From Pseudomonadota bacterium (GTDB lineage: Bacteria; Myxococcota_A; Polyangia; Polyangiales; Polyangiaceae): a DNA stretch of 64,000 nt. Shown one piece after another: positions 16,210-23,845 of this stretch. Each line of letters starts with the position of its first letter. Positions within the stretch are counted from its first letter, which is position 1. The position numbers and the translations under genes are program-made. Under the pieces are notes generated by a model. That model did no database searches. It was not told the DNA's origin and saw only the letters and a program-made list of their open reading frames with translations. The stretch lies in NCBI GenBank assembly GCA_023431345.1, contig JAEYWK010000237.1, positions 25,277 to 89,276 on the forward strand, read 5' to 3'.

Positions 16210-17727
16210 ATGAAGCTTCGCCTCTCACGCTCTCACCTCGCGGCCATCACGTTTCTGGCCGCGCTATCCGCAACTGTCGCCTGTTCGGGAACGCCGGACG
16301 GGCCGGACCCCGACGGCAATGGCGCCGGGGCGAGCTCACCGGGCGGCGGCGCGAGCGGCGCGGGCAACAGCGCCGGCAGCAACTCCCCCGCGGGTAGCAG
16401 CTCGGACTCCGGCAATGACGGCGGCAGTGAGGCCTCGGGCGGCACGCCCGGAACTGGCGGCAACCCGGACGCGGGAGCTGGCGGCACCAGCCCGGCCGGC
16501 GGAGCTGGAGCGGCAGCGGGCGGCAGCAGCGGCGGTCAGACCGGCTTTGGGGGCAGCGGCGGCAGCCCCGCGGTGCCCGCGCTCGACTGCGGCAAAGACG
16601 GTTGGGCGTTCGAGAACGCCGGCCCTCCCAAGAACCGCGTCAACTACCTGATCTTGGCAGACGGCTATACGGCGACGACCGTCGACACCACGCTCAAGAC
16701 TCACATCGAAGTGATGGCGAAGCGGCGCTTCGAGCACGAGAGCGGGGAGCCCTACGGTCGCTACCGCAAGTTCGTCAACATCTGCGTGATGAAGGCGGTC
16801 AGCCAGAACGACGGCATCGGCAACGGCCCGACCATCTTCGACGGCGGCAACGGTGGCGATCGCTTGGCGCGGGTCGACTCCACGAAGGTCAACAACTACA
16901 TCAAGGAGAACGTGCCCGCGTCCTTCGAGGTCGACTGGAAGGCTGTCGTGCTCAACCAGGACAAATGGGAGAACACGGGCAGCATCTTGATGCTGTGGTC
17001 CGGCGCGCACGCAGATGCGGCCGGCGCGGCGCTGCACGAGGGCGGCCACGGCCACCACCAACTGGCGGATGAGTACGGCAGTCAAACCGGCTGCCAGAAC
17101 CAGCAGGCCAGCTGCGGCAGCAGCGGCCAAGCGTACCAAGAGGTCAACTCGGCCGGTAACTGCACCACCACCGACAACAAGTGGGCGATGTGGCTCGGCA
17201 CCACTCAGAAGGGCCTGAAAGTACCGGATATGGGCGCCACCGGCATGCAGGGCACCTGGCAGGGCAGCCGCTACGTCGCCAGCGGGCAATATCGCCCGTC
17301 GTGCAACTCGATGATGAACAGCTTGTTCGGCATGAACGTGGACACCAGCTTCAACTCGGTGTCGCGTGAGCAGATGGTGTTCGGTATCTGGCGCGCGGTC
17401 GTGCCCATCGACTCGACGGAGCCGCCGGAGGGCGCCGTCGCGAGCGTGCCGGCTACGCTCAAGGTCAACGTGATCGATCCCGCTGTCATCAACGTAGACT
17501 GGGACATCGACGGCAAGGTGAGCGTCAACGCCGGCACCACCTTCTCGACCGCTTCCCTGGCGTCGGGCGCGCACACCATCACCGCCACCGCCTACGACAA
17601 CGCCACCACGGATCTCGTGAAGCTGCGCACGAGCGTCTGCCCGCCCAGCGTGACTGGCAACTACTGCCACGGCACTGCCTGGAAGCGCTCGACCCAGAAG
17701 GTCACCTGGACCTTCACCAAACCCTGA
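16210..17727 (+). CDS. M64-family metallopeptidase, secreted lipoprotein
   Basis: 505 residues from ATG 16210, where the signal peptide and lipobox-like TVACS begin. A Gly/Ala/Ser linker of about 100 residues is followed by the peptidase domain. The zinc signature is HEGGHGHHQLADEYG at residues 276-290, the form typical of M64 (IgA-peptidase-like) proteins. A NYLILADGYTA segment marks the domain start. The last 110 residues form an Ig-like domain (DSTEPPEGAVASVP, VNVDWDIDGK-type strands). A terminator and a promoter-like element upstream suggest an independent transcript. The substrate is unknown. Confidence 0.82.
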   Translation: MKLRLSRSHLAAITFLAALSATVACSGTPDGPDPDGNGAGASSPGGGASGAGNSAGSNSPAGSSSDSGNDGGSEASGGTPGTGGNPDAGAGGTSPAGGAGAAAGGSSGGQTGFGGSGGSPAVPALDCGKDGWAFENAGPPKNRVNYLILADGYTATTVDTTLKTHIEVMAKRRFEHESGEPYGRYRKFVNICVMKAVSQNDGIGNGPTIFDGGNGGDRLARVDSTKVNNYIKENVPASFEVDWKAVVLNQDKWENTGSILMLWSGAHADAAGAALHEGGHGHHQLADEYGSQTGCQNQQASCGSSGQAYQEVNSAGNCTTTDNKWAMWLGTTQKGLKVPDMGATGMQGTWQGSRYVASGQYRPSCNSMMNSLFGMNVDTSFNSVSREQMVFGIWRAVVPIDSTEPPEGAVASVPATLKVNVIDPAVINVDWDIDGKVSVNAGTTFSTASLASGAHTITATAYDNATTDLVKLRTSVCPPSVTGNYCHGTAWKRSTQKVTWTFTKP

Positions 17728-18300
17728 TTGGAAAGCTCGCTCCCCCCCGCCAAACTAGCCGCAGGCGCCAAAAAGGCCGCCGGGGCGGCGGCGCTGCTCG
17801 CCGTCGCGCTGCTCGGCTGGTGGCTACTGCGGCCGACGCCCCCCGCGCCAGAGCCCCTGCCCGCCGTGGTGCGAGCGAGCGCCGAGCGCGAGCCAGCGGC
17901 GAAGGCGCCGCCGCCCGCGCCGGTGGAGCAAGCGGATTTCCTGCCGGATGGACAGCAAATCTATCCGGCCGGCTCGGTCGCCCCGCCTGAGCCCCAGGGC
18001 ATGGCGCCGCACGGCCTCACCCCTCGACACCAGCGCATCTACCGAGAAAATAACCTCGTTGGTAGCTTGAATGGTGCGATGGACGTCGGCGACGTCGCCG
18101 GTTTGCGCCGGCTCCTCCAGCAATACCGCGAGGAGTTTCCGGAAGACTCGCACGTGCTGCAGGTCGGCTACGAGCTGATCGCCAACTGCCTCGAGCACCC
18201 GCGCAGCTCGCGCCACCGCGAGATCGCCCAGCGCTACTACGAGGAAGAGCTCAACTCAGGGCTCCGCCGCTACATCCGGCGCCACTGCCTCGCGAACTGA
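17728..18300 (+). CDS. Hypothetical single-pass membrane protein
   Basis: 190 residues from TTG 17728, which follows the M64 stop codon directly; no in-frame ATG occurs before residue 92. A membrane helix lies at about residues 19-36 (AAALLAVALLGWWLL) and is followed by a Pro/Ala-rich periplasmic linker. The helical C-terminal domain contains LQQYREEFPEDSHVLQVGYELI and is Arg-rich at its end. No known family was recognised. Contiguity suggests co-transcription with the peptidase gene. Confidence 0.6.
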   Translation: MESSLPPAKLAAGAKKAAGAAALLAVALLGWWLLRPTPPAPEPLPAVVRASAEREPAAKAPPPAPVEQADFLPDGQQIYPAGSVAPPEPQGMAPHGLTPRHQRIYRENNLVGSLNGAMDVGDVAGLRRLLQQYREEFPEDSHVLQVGYELIANCLEHPRSSRHREIAQRYYEEELNSGLRRYIRRHCLAN

Positions 18301-18311
18301 AGCCGCGGCGC

Positions 18312-18331
18312 CGGTCGCTCGTGAGCGATCG
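18312..18331 (+). terminator. Possible terminator between convergent genes
   Basis: A 9-bp stem (CGGTCGCTC / GAGCGATCG, one G-T pair, loop GT) is followed by the moderately T-rich ATTAGTTCTTC. It sits between the rightward small membrane protein and the leftward GH74 gene. Confidence 0.35.
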
Positions 18332-18332
18332 A

Positions 18333-20690
18333 TTAGTTCTTCGGCTCGCCGTAGATGATGCCGCGCCCGGGCGGGCCGATGTACACGCGACCGTAGACGC
18401 GCGGGTCGCCGATGATCACGAAGCTGCCGCCGTATTGGTGCTTGTCGTCGTTGATGCGCACCCACGACTCGCCCTCATCGTCCGAACGGAAGAAGCCCAC
18501 CAGCCCCTCCACCTTGCCGGAGATGTAAATCGACGGGTAGCTCTTGCCCGGCGCGGCCTTGCCGAAGCCGAGCGCGAACGCTTCGTCCACGGTGCCCACG
18601 CCGAGGTAGCTCTGACCGGAGTCGGTCGTGCGCGCGAGCTGCTTTCCGGCGGTGATCCAGGCTTCGCCCTCTTTACCGGGGACGGCTTGGATGCTGGTGG
18701 TCACGAGTTCGTACTCGGGGCGCGAGGAGAGCGGTGTGGAGCCTTTGGTGAAGTTGGCGCCGCCGTCGACGCTCACGTAGGCGTCCCCGGTGAGCGCGTC
18801 GTAGGCGTAGAGCTTCTTGGCGTTGACGCGGTCCGACGCGAGGCGCAGGGCGTGGGGTGCCCACTCCGGGGTCTTGGTAGGGTTCGGGAGCCCCGCGGCG
18901 TCTTTCCAAGTCTTACCGTTGTCGGTGGTGTACGCCGCGCGGGCGCCGCGAGCCGCCCAGAGCAGCGTGCTGCCGTCGGCCGAGACGACGATGTTGCCCA
19001 AGCCCTCGCTGCCGGGCGGCTCCACCTCGAATTGCTTCCAGGTGCTGCCCGCGTCGAACGACACGGCCCCGCGTGGTCCCTTCGTACCGTCCCACGGGTG
19101 CGACCCGGCTCGCGCGACCACGCTCGGCTTCTTGCCGGCGAAATCGATGCTGTCGGCGCTGGCGCAGGTGGGGTTCGTGAACGTGCCGCGCTTGGGCGAC
19201 TCGTCGAGCGAGTCGTGGCGGAAGCCGCAGACGTCGGCCATCACCGACAACAGCTGCGGGCCTTCGGGGGGGCTGACCAGGGCGCGCACCGCCGTCTCTT
19301 CGAGGTTGCGGGTGTGAAACGCCCACGCCGTCGGCTTGTCGGCGTCGGCCTCGGTCAAGTCGTGGGTTGCCCAGATGCCGCCACCATCGACGGTCATGGC
19401 GATCTTCGAGTCGAACGGATCGATCTTGATGTCGCTCATCCACTGCGGGGCGCCGATCTTGGGGCGGTGGTGGTAGGTGTGAGCGACACCGTCGCCGTCG
19501 ATGGTGGCCTTCGTCATCATCGGCTTCCAGGTCTTGCCGCCGTCGCTGGTGCGGAAGATTTCGCCGCCCTTCGCCCAGCGGTCGATGGTGGTCGCCACCA
19601 GCGTGCCGGGGCGCTGCGCGTCGAGCGCGACCGCCGCGTAGCCGAACTTGTCGCCGTCGCTGGGCTTGATCGGTGAGATGTCGGTCCAGGTGTCGGACTT
19701 CGGATCGAAGCGGTAGAGGGCGCCGTCGGTCACGTCGTGCGGCCCAGGGCCGTTCGAGTAGGCGATGTAGAGCTTGCCGTCTTTGTCGACCACGGCGCGG
19801 CTGGGCAGGTTGCCCTTGGGCTGCTTGGGCAGCGGCTGCCAGGTCTTGCCCGCGTCTTGGCTGCGGTACATGCCGACTTCCTTGTCGCTGACGCCGGCGT
19901 AGATGAGCTTGCTCGGTTGACCGGGCTTTTGCCCGTTGGGCACGGGAATCACGATCGGGATGCCGAAGCCATTCGCGTCGTCTTTGGCTGGAAAGCTGTC
20001 GACGCGGCTCCACGTGAGCGCTTCGTCCGTGCTCTTCCACAGTCCGTTCTTGCGCGAGCCGAAGTAGAGCGTCTTCGGCTCGAGCGGATCGACGGCGAGG
20101 CGCTCGCCGTTGCCGCGGCCCATCTCGTTGCCGCCCATCTTCATGTACGGCATCGGGATGACCCGCCAGTTGTCACCGCGATCGTCGGAGCGCATGAACG
20201 CGCCCGTGCCCGCCCAAGACTGGGTGTACATGCCGACGGCCATGTACACGCGATCGGCGTTCACCGGATCGGCGGCGATGCTCTCGATGCCCATGTAATG
20301 GCCATCGGCTTTGCTCAGGAAATCAGTGAGCGGTATCCAGCTTTTCTTGACCGGATCGTAGCGGTAGGCGCCGCCGATGTCGGTGCGCGCGTACAGGATG
20401 CCCGCCTTGACGGGGCTGTAGATCAAGCCGGTGACGAAGCCGCCGCCAACGATGGCCACGCTCTTCCACTCGTAAGGCACCGCCTGCGGGCCTTTGCCTT
20501 CGTTGCTGCCGGACGCGGCAGCGGAGGCTTTGGCGGCTTCTTGCTTGGCGAGCTCGGCCTCTGAAGGAGGGCGCAGGCACGCCGTCGCCGCGAGCGCGAG
20601 CGCACAGACGGCTGCGGCGCTGAAGCGCGGGGCCGAAGGCCGGTGGGGGACGAGGTTCACGGGGCGTACCGGGATGAGACGAGCTTCCAT
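18333..20690 (-). CDS. GH74 xyloglucanase, predicted lipoprotein
   Basis: A 785-residue twin seven-bladed beta-propeller of the GH74 family. The opening VGGGFVTGLIYSP, LYARTDIGGAYRYD and GGNEMGRGNGERLAVDP blocks are family hallmarks. The catalytic aspartates are probably Asp104 (ARTDIGG) and Asp486 (MADVCGF), matching the pair known in Clostridium thermocellum Xgh74A. Several BNR-type SxDxGxTW repeats occur (for example TSDGGKTW). A signal with Cys38 (ALAATAC) and a low-complexity linker suggest a surface lipoprotein. It would cut the xyloglucan backbone outside the cell, supplying oligosaccharides for the GH42, GH31 and GH3 enzymes encoded nearby. Confidence 0.88.
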   Translation of the reverse strand: MEARLIPVRPVNLVPHRPSAPRFSAAAVCALALAATACLRPPSEAELAKQEAAKASAAASGSNEGKGPQAVPYEWKSVAIVGGGFVTGLIYSPVKAGILYARTDIGGAYRYDPVKKSWIPLTDFLSKADGHYMGIESIAADPVNADRVYMAVGMYTQSWAGTGAFMRSDDRGDNWRVIPMPYMKMGGNEMGRGNGERLAVDPLEPKTLYFGSRKNGLWKSTDEALTWSRVDSFPAKDDANGFGIPIVIPVPNGQKPGQPSKLIYAGVSDKEVGMYRSQDAGKTWQPLPKQPKGNLPSRAVVDKDGKLYIAYSNGPGPHDVTDGALYRFDPKSDTWTDISPIKPSDGDKFGYAAVALDAQRPGTLVATTIDRWAKGGEIFRTSDGGKTWKPMMTKATIDGDGVAHTYHHRPKIGAPQWMSDIKIDPFDSKIAMTVDGGGIWATHDLTEADADKPTAWAFHTRNLEETAVRALVSPPEGPQLLSVMADVCGFRHDSLDESPKRGTFTNPTCASADSIDFAGKKPSVVARAGSHPWDGTKGPRGAVSFDAGSTWKQFEVEPPGSEGLGNIVVSADGSTLLWAARGARAAYTTDNGKTWKDAAGLPNPTKTPEWAPHALRLASDRVNAKKLYAYDALTGDAYVSVDGGANFTKGSTPLSSRPEYELVTTSIQAVPGKEGEAWITAGKQLARTTDSGQSYLGVGTVDEAFALGFGKAAPGKSYPSIYISGKVEGLVGFFRSDDEGESWVRINDDKHQYGGSFVIIGDPRVYGRVYIGPPGRGIIYGEPKN

Positions 20691-21120
20691 GTATTCGCGT
20701 GGTGCTGATCGAGGCTGTTGCTGATGAAGAAGGGTGGACGCGCTGCCGCTCAGCAGCTGCGCGGAGCGAGCGTTCCATCGCCGTCGGCGTGAATCACCTC
20801 ACCGCGAGGGCTATCGGTGGTTCGCGTCGAACCCTCGTTATCACATCGACGCTCGAAGGTGACCGGTTCACGCGGCCCCTCGCAAACGCAGTGGCTGGTC
20901 GCGCTGCCTTCCTCGCATTTGCTTCTCGCCAGTCGTCATTTCTCACCGCCGTCACCCTGCTGCTGCTGCTCACCCTCGAGCCCGTGTCGTGGACATCTCC
21001 GACCACGACAACCTGCCTTGCGGCTTCGCCTGGACCGACAGCGTCGCCGCTCCGATCACCATTCACGACAGTGCAAAAGCGTCGCACCTCCGCTCACGTG
21101 CGGACATGCTAAGTTAGTCG
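20691..21120. other. 430-bp divergent intergenic region
   Basis: No gene is supported here. It separates the leftward GH74 gene from the rightward kinase gene and must carry both promoters. By eye no clear -35/-10 pair or sigma-54 motif was found. The overlapping frames lack signal or domain features and lie in all directions. Confidence 0.5.
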
Positions 21121-22569
21121 ATGGTCTCAGCGCTCGCATCGTCCGGCCGTGAGCGCATGGCGCATCCCTCGACCCATTCTCAGCAGACAGAGCGAGCTCC
21201 CGGAGACCAGGTCGCCGGTCGCTACGTGCTGAAGCGAAAGCTCGGCGAAGGCGCGGCGGGAGTCGTCTGGGTGGCGCGCAGCACGGCGCTCGACGTCGAC
21301 ATCGCGCTCAAGATGTTGCGCCCGGAGCTGGCGGGCACGGGCGCGGTCGAGCGCATGGAGCGAGAGGCGCGCACGGCGGCTCAGCTCGGGCACCCAGCGC
21401 TGGTGCGCGTGCTCGACTTCGGCGTCAGCGACCTGAAGGAGCCGTTCTTGGCGCTGGAGCTGCTCGAAGGCGAGGGGCTGCAGGCTCGCCTGGCGCGTGA
21501 ACAGCGTTTGCCCGCCAAAGAAGCGATCGGGCTCATGCTGCCGATCATCGACGGGCTGGGCACCGCACACAACAAGGGCATCATCCACCGCGACGTGAAG
21601 CCCGAGAACATCTTCATCGCCTCCGATCAACGCGGGCGCGTGCAACCCAAGATGCTCGACTTCGGGATCGCCAAGCTCCAAGAGAGCCAAAATACGCGGC
21701 TGACCCAAGCCGGCGCGGTCGTCGGCAGCCCCTATTACCTGTCTCCGGAGCAGGCGCGTGGCCTCGACGACCTCGATTTCAGGACGGACATTTGGTCGAT
21801 CGGCGTCGTGCTGTACGAGCTCATCACGGGCGCGCCGCCCTTCGTGGGCAACAACTACAACGCGCTGGTCGCGAGCATCCTGCGCGACGCGCCCCAACCC
21901 TTCGCCGGTCAAGGCGGAGCCGACGCCGCGCTGTGGACCATCGTCGAGGTTTGCTTGCGCAAGAATCGCGAGCAGCGCTGGGCTTCGATGTGGGAGCTCG
22001 GCGAGGCGCTGGCGCTGTGGGCCTTCGAGCGCGGAGCGCGTACCGACGCCGCCGCCCGCTCGCTTCGTCACGGTTGGCTGAGCGGGGCCACCACCGGCGT
22101 CGAAATTCTGCTGCCGTCGGGCGCCCCCGACGTGCCCTCCTTGATGCCACGCGCGCGCAGCGGAGTCGCCCCCGCCACCGACCGTGCACCGGCGGCCATT
22201 TCGGCGCCGCCAGCGCCTGGCGAGCTGGCGGCGGCCCCGGCCAAGAAGCGTTCTGCCTGGCTCTGGGGCTTGGCGGGGACCGTGGCGCTGGCGACGGGTG
22301 CGGCCGCTTGGTGGCTGCGACCTGCTGCGTCCGCCTCCCCAGCGCCGCTGCTGGCGAGCCCGTCGGCGCAAGCCTCGCCATCGGTCAGCTCGCCATCGGT
22401 CGTCTCGCCGTCGGTCGTCTCGCCGCCGGTCGTCTCGCCGGCGCCGGTTCGGCCTTCGGAAGCGTCCGCGTACGTGGCGCCCTCGGCGCCGCCCCCGTCC
22501 GTCAAGAAGGCGCCGCCGCGGCGCAGCGTCGTAAAACGCGCGAAGCCATCGCACGAGTTCGGCTTCTAG
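21121..22569 (+). CDS. Ser/Thr protein kinase, PknB-like, with one membrane helix
   Basis: 482 residues. The kinase domain runs from about 34 (GRYVLKRKLGEGAAGVVW) to about 295. It has IALKML with the catalytic Lys, an intact HRDVKPEN near 156 and DFGIAKLQ near 180. A Pro/Ala-rich stretch leads to a membrane helix (WGLAGTVALATGAAAWWL, about 380-400). The periplasmic tail has a VVSPSVVSPPVVSP-type repeat and ends in basic residues. Translation could instead start at Met13 (21157). No recognised sensor domain is attached. It lies between the glycan locus and the efflux operon, and its target is unknown. Its stop codon overlaps that of the convergent antiporter gene. Confidence 0.88.
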   Translation: MVSALASSGRERMAHPSTHSQQTERAPGDQVAGRYVLKRKLGEGAAGVVWVARSTALDVDIALKMLRPELAGTGAVERMEREARTAAQLGHPALVRVLDFGVSDLKEPFLALELLEGEGLQARLAREQRLPAKEAIGLMLPIIDGLGTAHNKGIIHRDVKPENIFIASDQRGRVQPKMLDFGIAKLQESQNTRLTQAGAVVGSPYYLSPEQARGLDDLDFRTDIWSIGVVLYELITGAPPFVGNNYNALVASILRDAPQPFAGQGGADAALWTIVEVCLRKNREQRWASMWELGEALALWAFERGARTDAAARSLRHGWLSGATTGVEILLPSGAPDVPSLMPRARSGVAPATDRAPAAISAPPAPGELAAAPAKKRSAWLWGLAGTVALATGAAAWWLRPAASASPAPLLASPSAQASPSVSSPSVVSPSVVSPPVVSPAPVRPSEASAYVAPSAPPPSVKKAPPRRSVVKRAKPSHEFGF

Positions 22570-23828
22570 ATCGAGGCCGGCCGCGCTGGGCGCTCCGCAG
22601 CGTCGGCGGCGGGCGAGTAGATGGCGCGCAAGACTGGCGTGGTCGCGAAGGTGGTCACGAGCGCCATGATCACCAGCATCGTGAACACGGTGGGGGTGAT
22701 CACGCCCAAATCCATGCCCACGTTGAGCACGATCAGCTCCATCAGCCCTCGCGTATTCATCAGCACACCGATCGCGCTCGCTTCGCGGCTGCTCACGCCG
22801 GAGAGGCGCGCCGCGATCGCGCCGCCGCCAAACTTCCCGAGCGTCGCCAGGAAGATGACGCCGAGCGTGATCAGCCACTCGTCGCCGCTGCTGACGAGCC
22901 CAATCTGCGTACGCAGCCCGCTGTAGGCGAAGAACAAGGGCACGAGCAGCAAGACCGCGATCGACTCGAGCTTGTGGGTCAGCTCGCGCGCGAGCGAGCC
23001 GTCTTTCGGCATCACCACGCCGAGCAAGAACGCGCCGAACAGCGCGTGGATACCGATGACCTCGGTGATGCCCGCGCACAGCAAAACACCTACGAACACG
23101 CTCACCAGCTGCGACGAGCCGAGCCCACCTCGACGACTGAGGGAGTCGCTCCAGCGCCTCAGCATCGGCCTCACCACGAGCAACAGGAGCAGCGTAAACG
23201 CCGCCGATAGCCCGACCGTCAGCAGCGCGTCGCTGAGCGCGCCTGCGCGCGCGATCGCGACCACGAACGCGAGCAGGCACCACGCCGAGACGTCGTCGAC
23301 CGCCGCGCAGGCGAGCGCGATGGCGCCCACGCGTGACTGCGTGAGCCCGCGCTCGGCGAGGATGCGCGCCAGCACCGGGAAGGCGGTGACGCTCATGGCG
23401 GTGCCGAGGAACAGCGAAAACGGCGTGAACGCGACGCCGGGGGGCGCGTGCGTGTCGTAGATCGCCCAGGCCAGGCCGAGCCCCAGCGCGAACGGCAGCA
23501 CGATGCCGACGTTACTGATGAGCAGCGAGGCTCGCCTGCGACCTCGCAGCAGCGCCGGGTCGAGCTCGAGCCCTACCAAGAACATGAACAGCACCAAGCC
23601 GAGCTCGCTGAGCATCTTCAAGCCGCCCAGCGTCGGCGGGGGAAAGAGCGCGCCGTAGGCGGCGGGCCAGAGCCAGCCGAGCAGCGACGGGCCGAGCGCG
23701 ATGCCGGCCAGCATCTCCGCGATCACCAGCGGCTGCCCGAGCCACTTCATGACGACGCTCAGCAGCCGTGAAACGACCAATATGGACGCGATTTGACCGA
23801 GCAGCAGCGCGAGCGTGGTGACTTCCAC
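22566..23828 (-). CDS. CPA2-family cation/proton antiporter
   Basis: 420 residues, almost entirely membrane helices (about 12), with the Na+/H+ exchanger family pattern: LAGIALGPSLLGWLWP near the start, GLVLFMFLVGLELDP and the central SVTAFPVLARILAERGLT helix. The protein stops soon after the last helix, so there is no TrkA-N/RCK regulatory domain. The gene begins 17 bp after the FUSC stop codon in the same direction, making a LysR-FUSC-antiporter operon likely. The stop codon overlaps the convergent kinase stop through the shared bases CTAG (22566-22569). Confidence 0.88.
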   Translation of the reverse strand: MEVTTLALLLGQIASILVVSRLLSVVMKWLGQPLVIAEMLAGIALGPSLLGWLWPAAYGALFPPPTLGGLKMLSELGLVLFMFLVGLELDPALLRGRRRASLLISNVGIVLPFALGLGLAWAIYDTHAPPGVAFTPFSLFLGTAMSVTAFPVLARILAERGLTQSRVGAIALACAAVDDVSAWCLLAFVVAIARAGALSDALLTVGLSAAFTLLLLLVVRPMLRRWSDSLSRRGGLGSSQLVSVFVGVLLCAGITEVIGIHALFGAFLLGVVMPKDGSLARELTHKLESIAVLLLVPLFFAYSGLRTQIGLVSSGDEWLITLGVIFLATLGKFGGGAIAARLSGVSSREASAIGVLMNTRGLMELIVLNVGMDLGVITPTVFTMLVIMALVTTFATTPVLRAIYSPAADAAERPARPASI

Positions 23829-23845
23829 GGCCGCTCATGGCTCGG

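Noticed and set aside
16336..17670. A 444-residue frame antisense to the M64 peptidase gene
   Set aside because: Low-complexity Arg/Val/Ala composition and the zinc motif on the other strand show it is a shadow.
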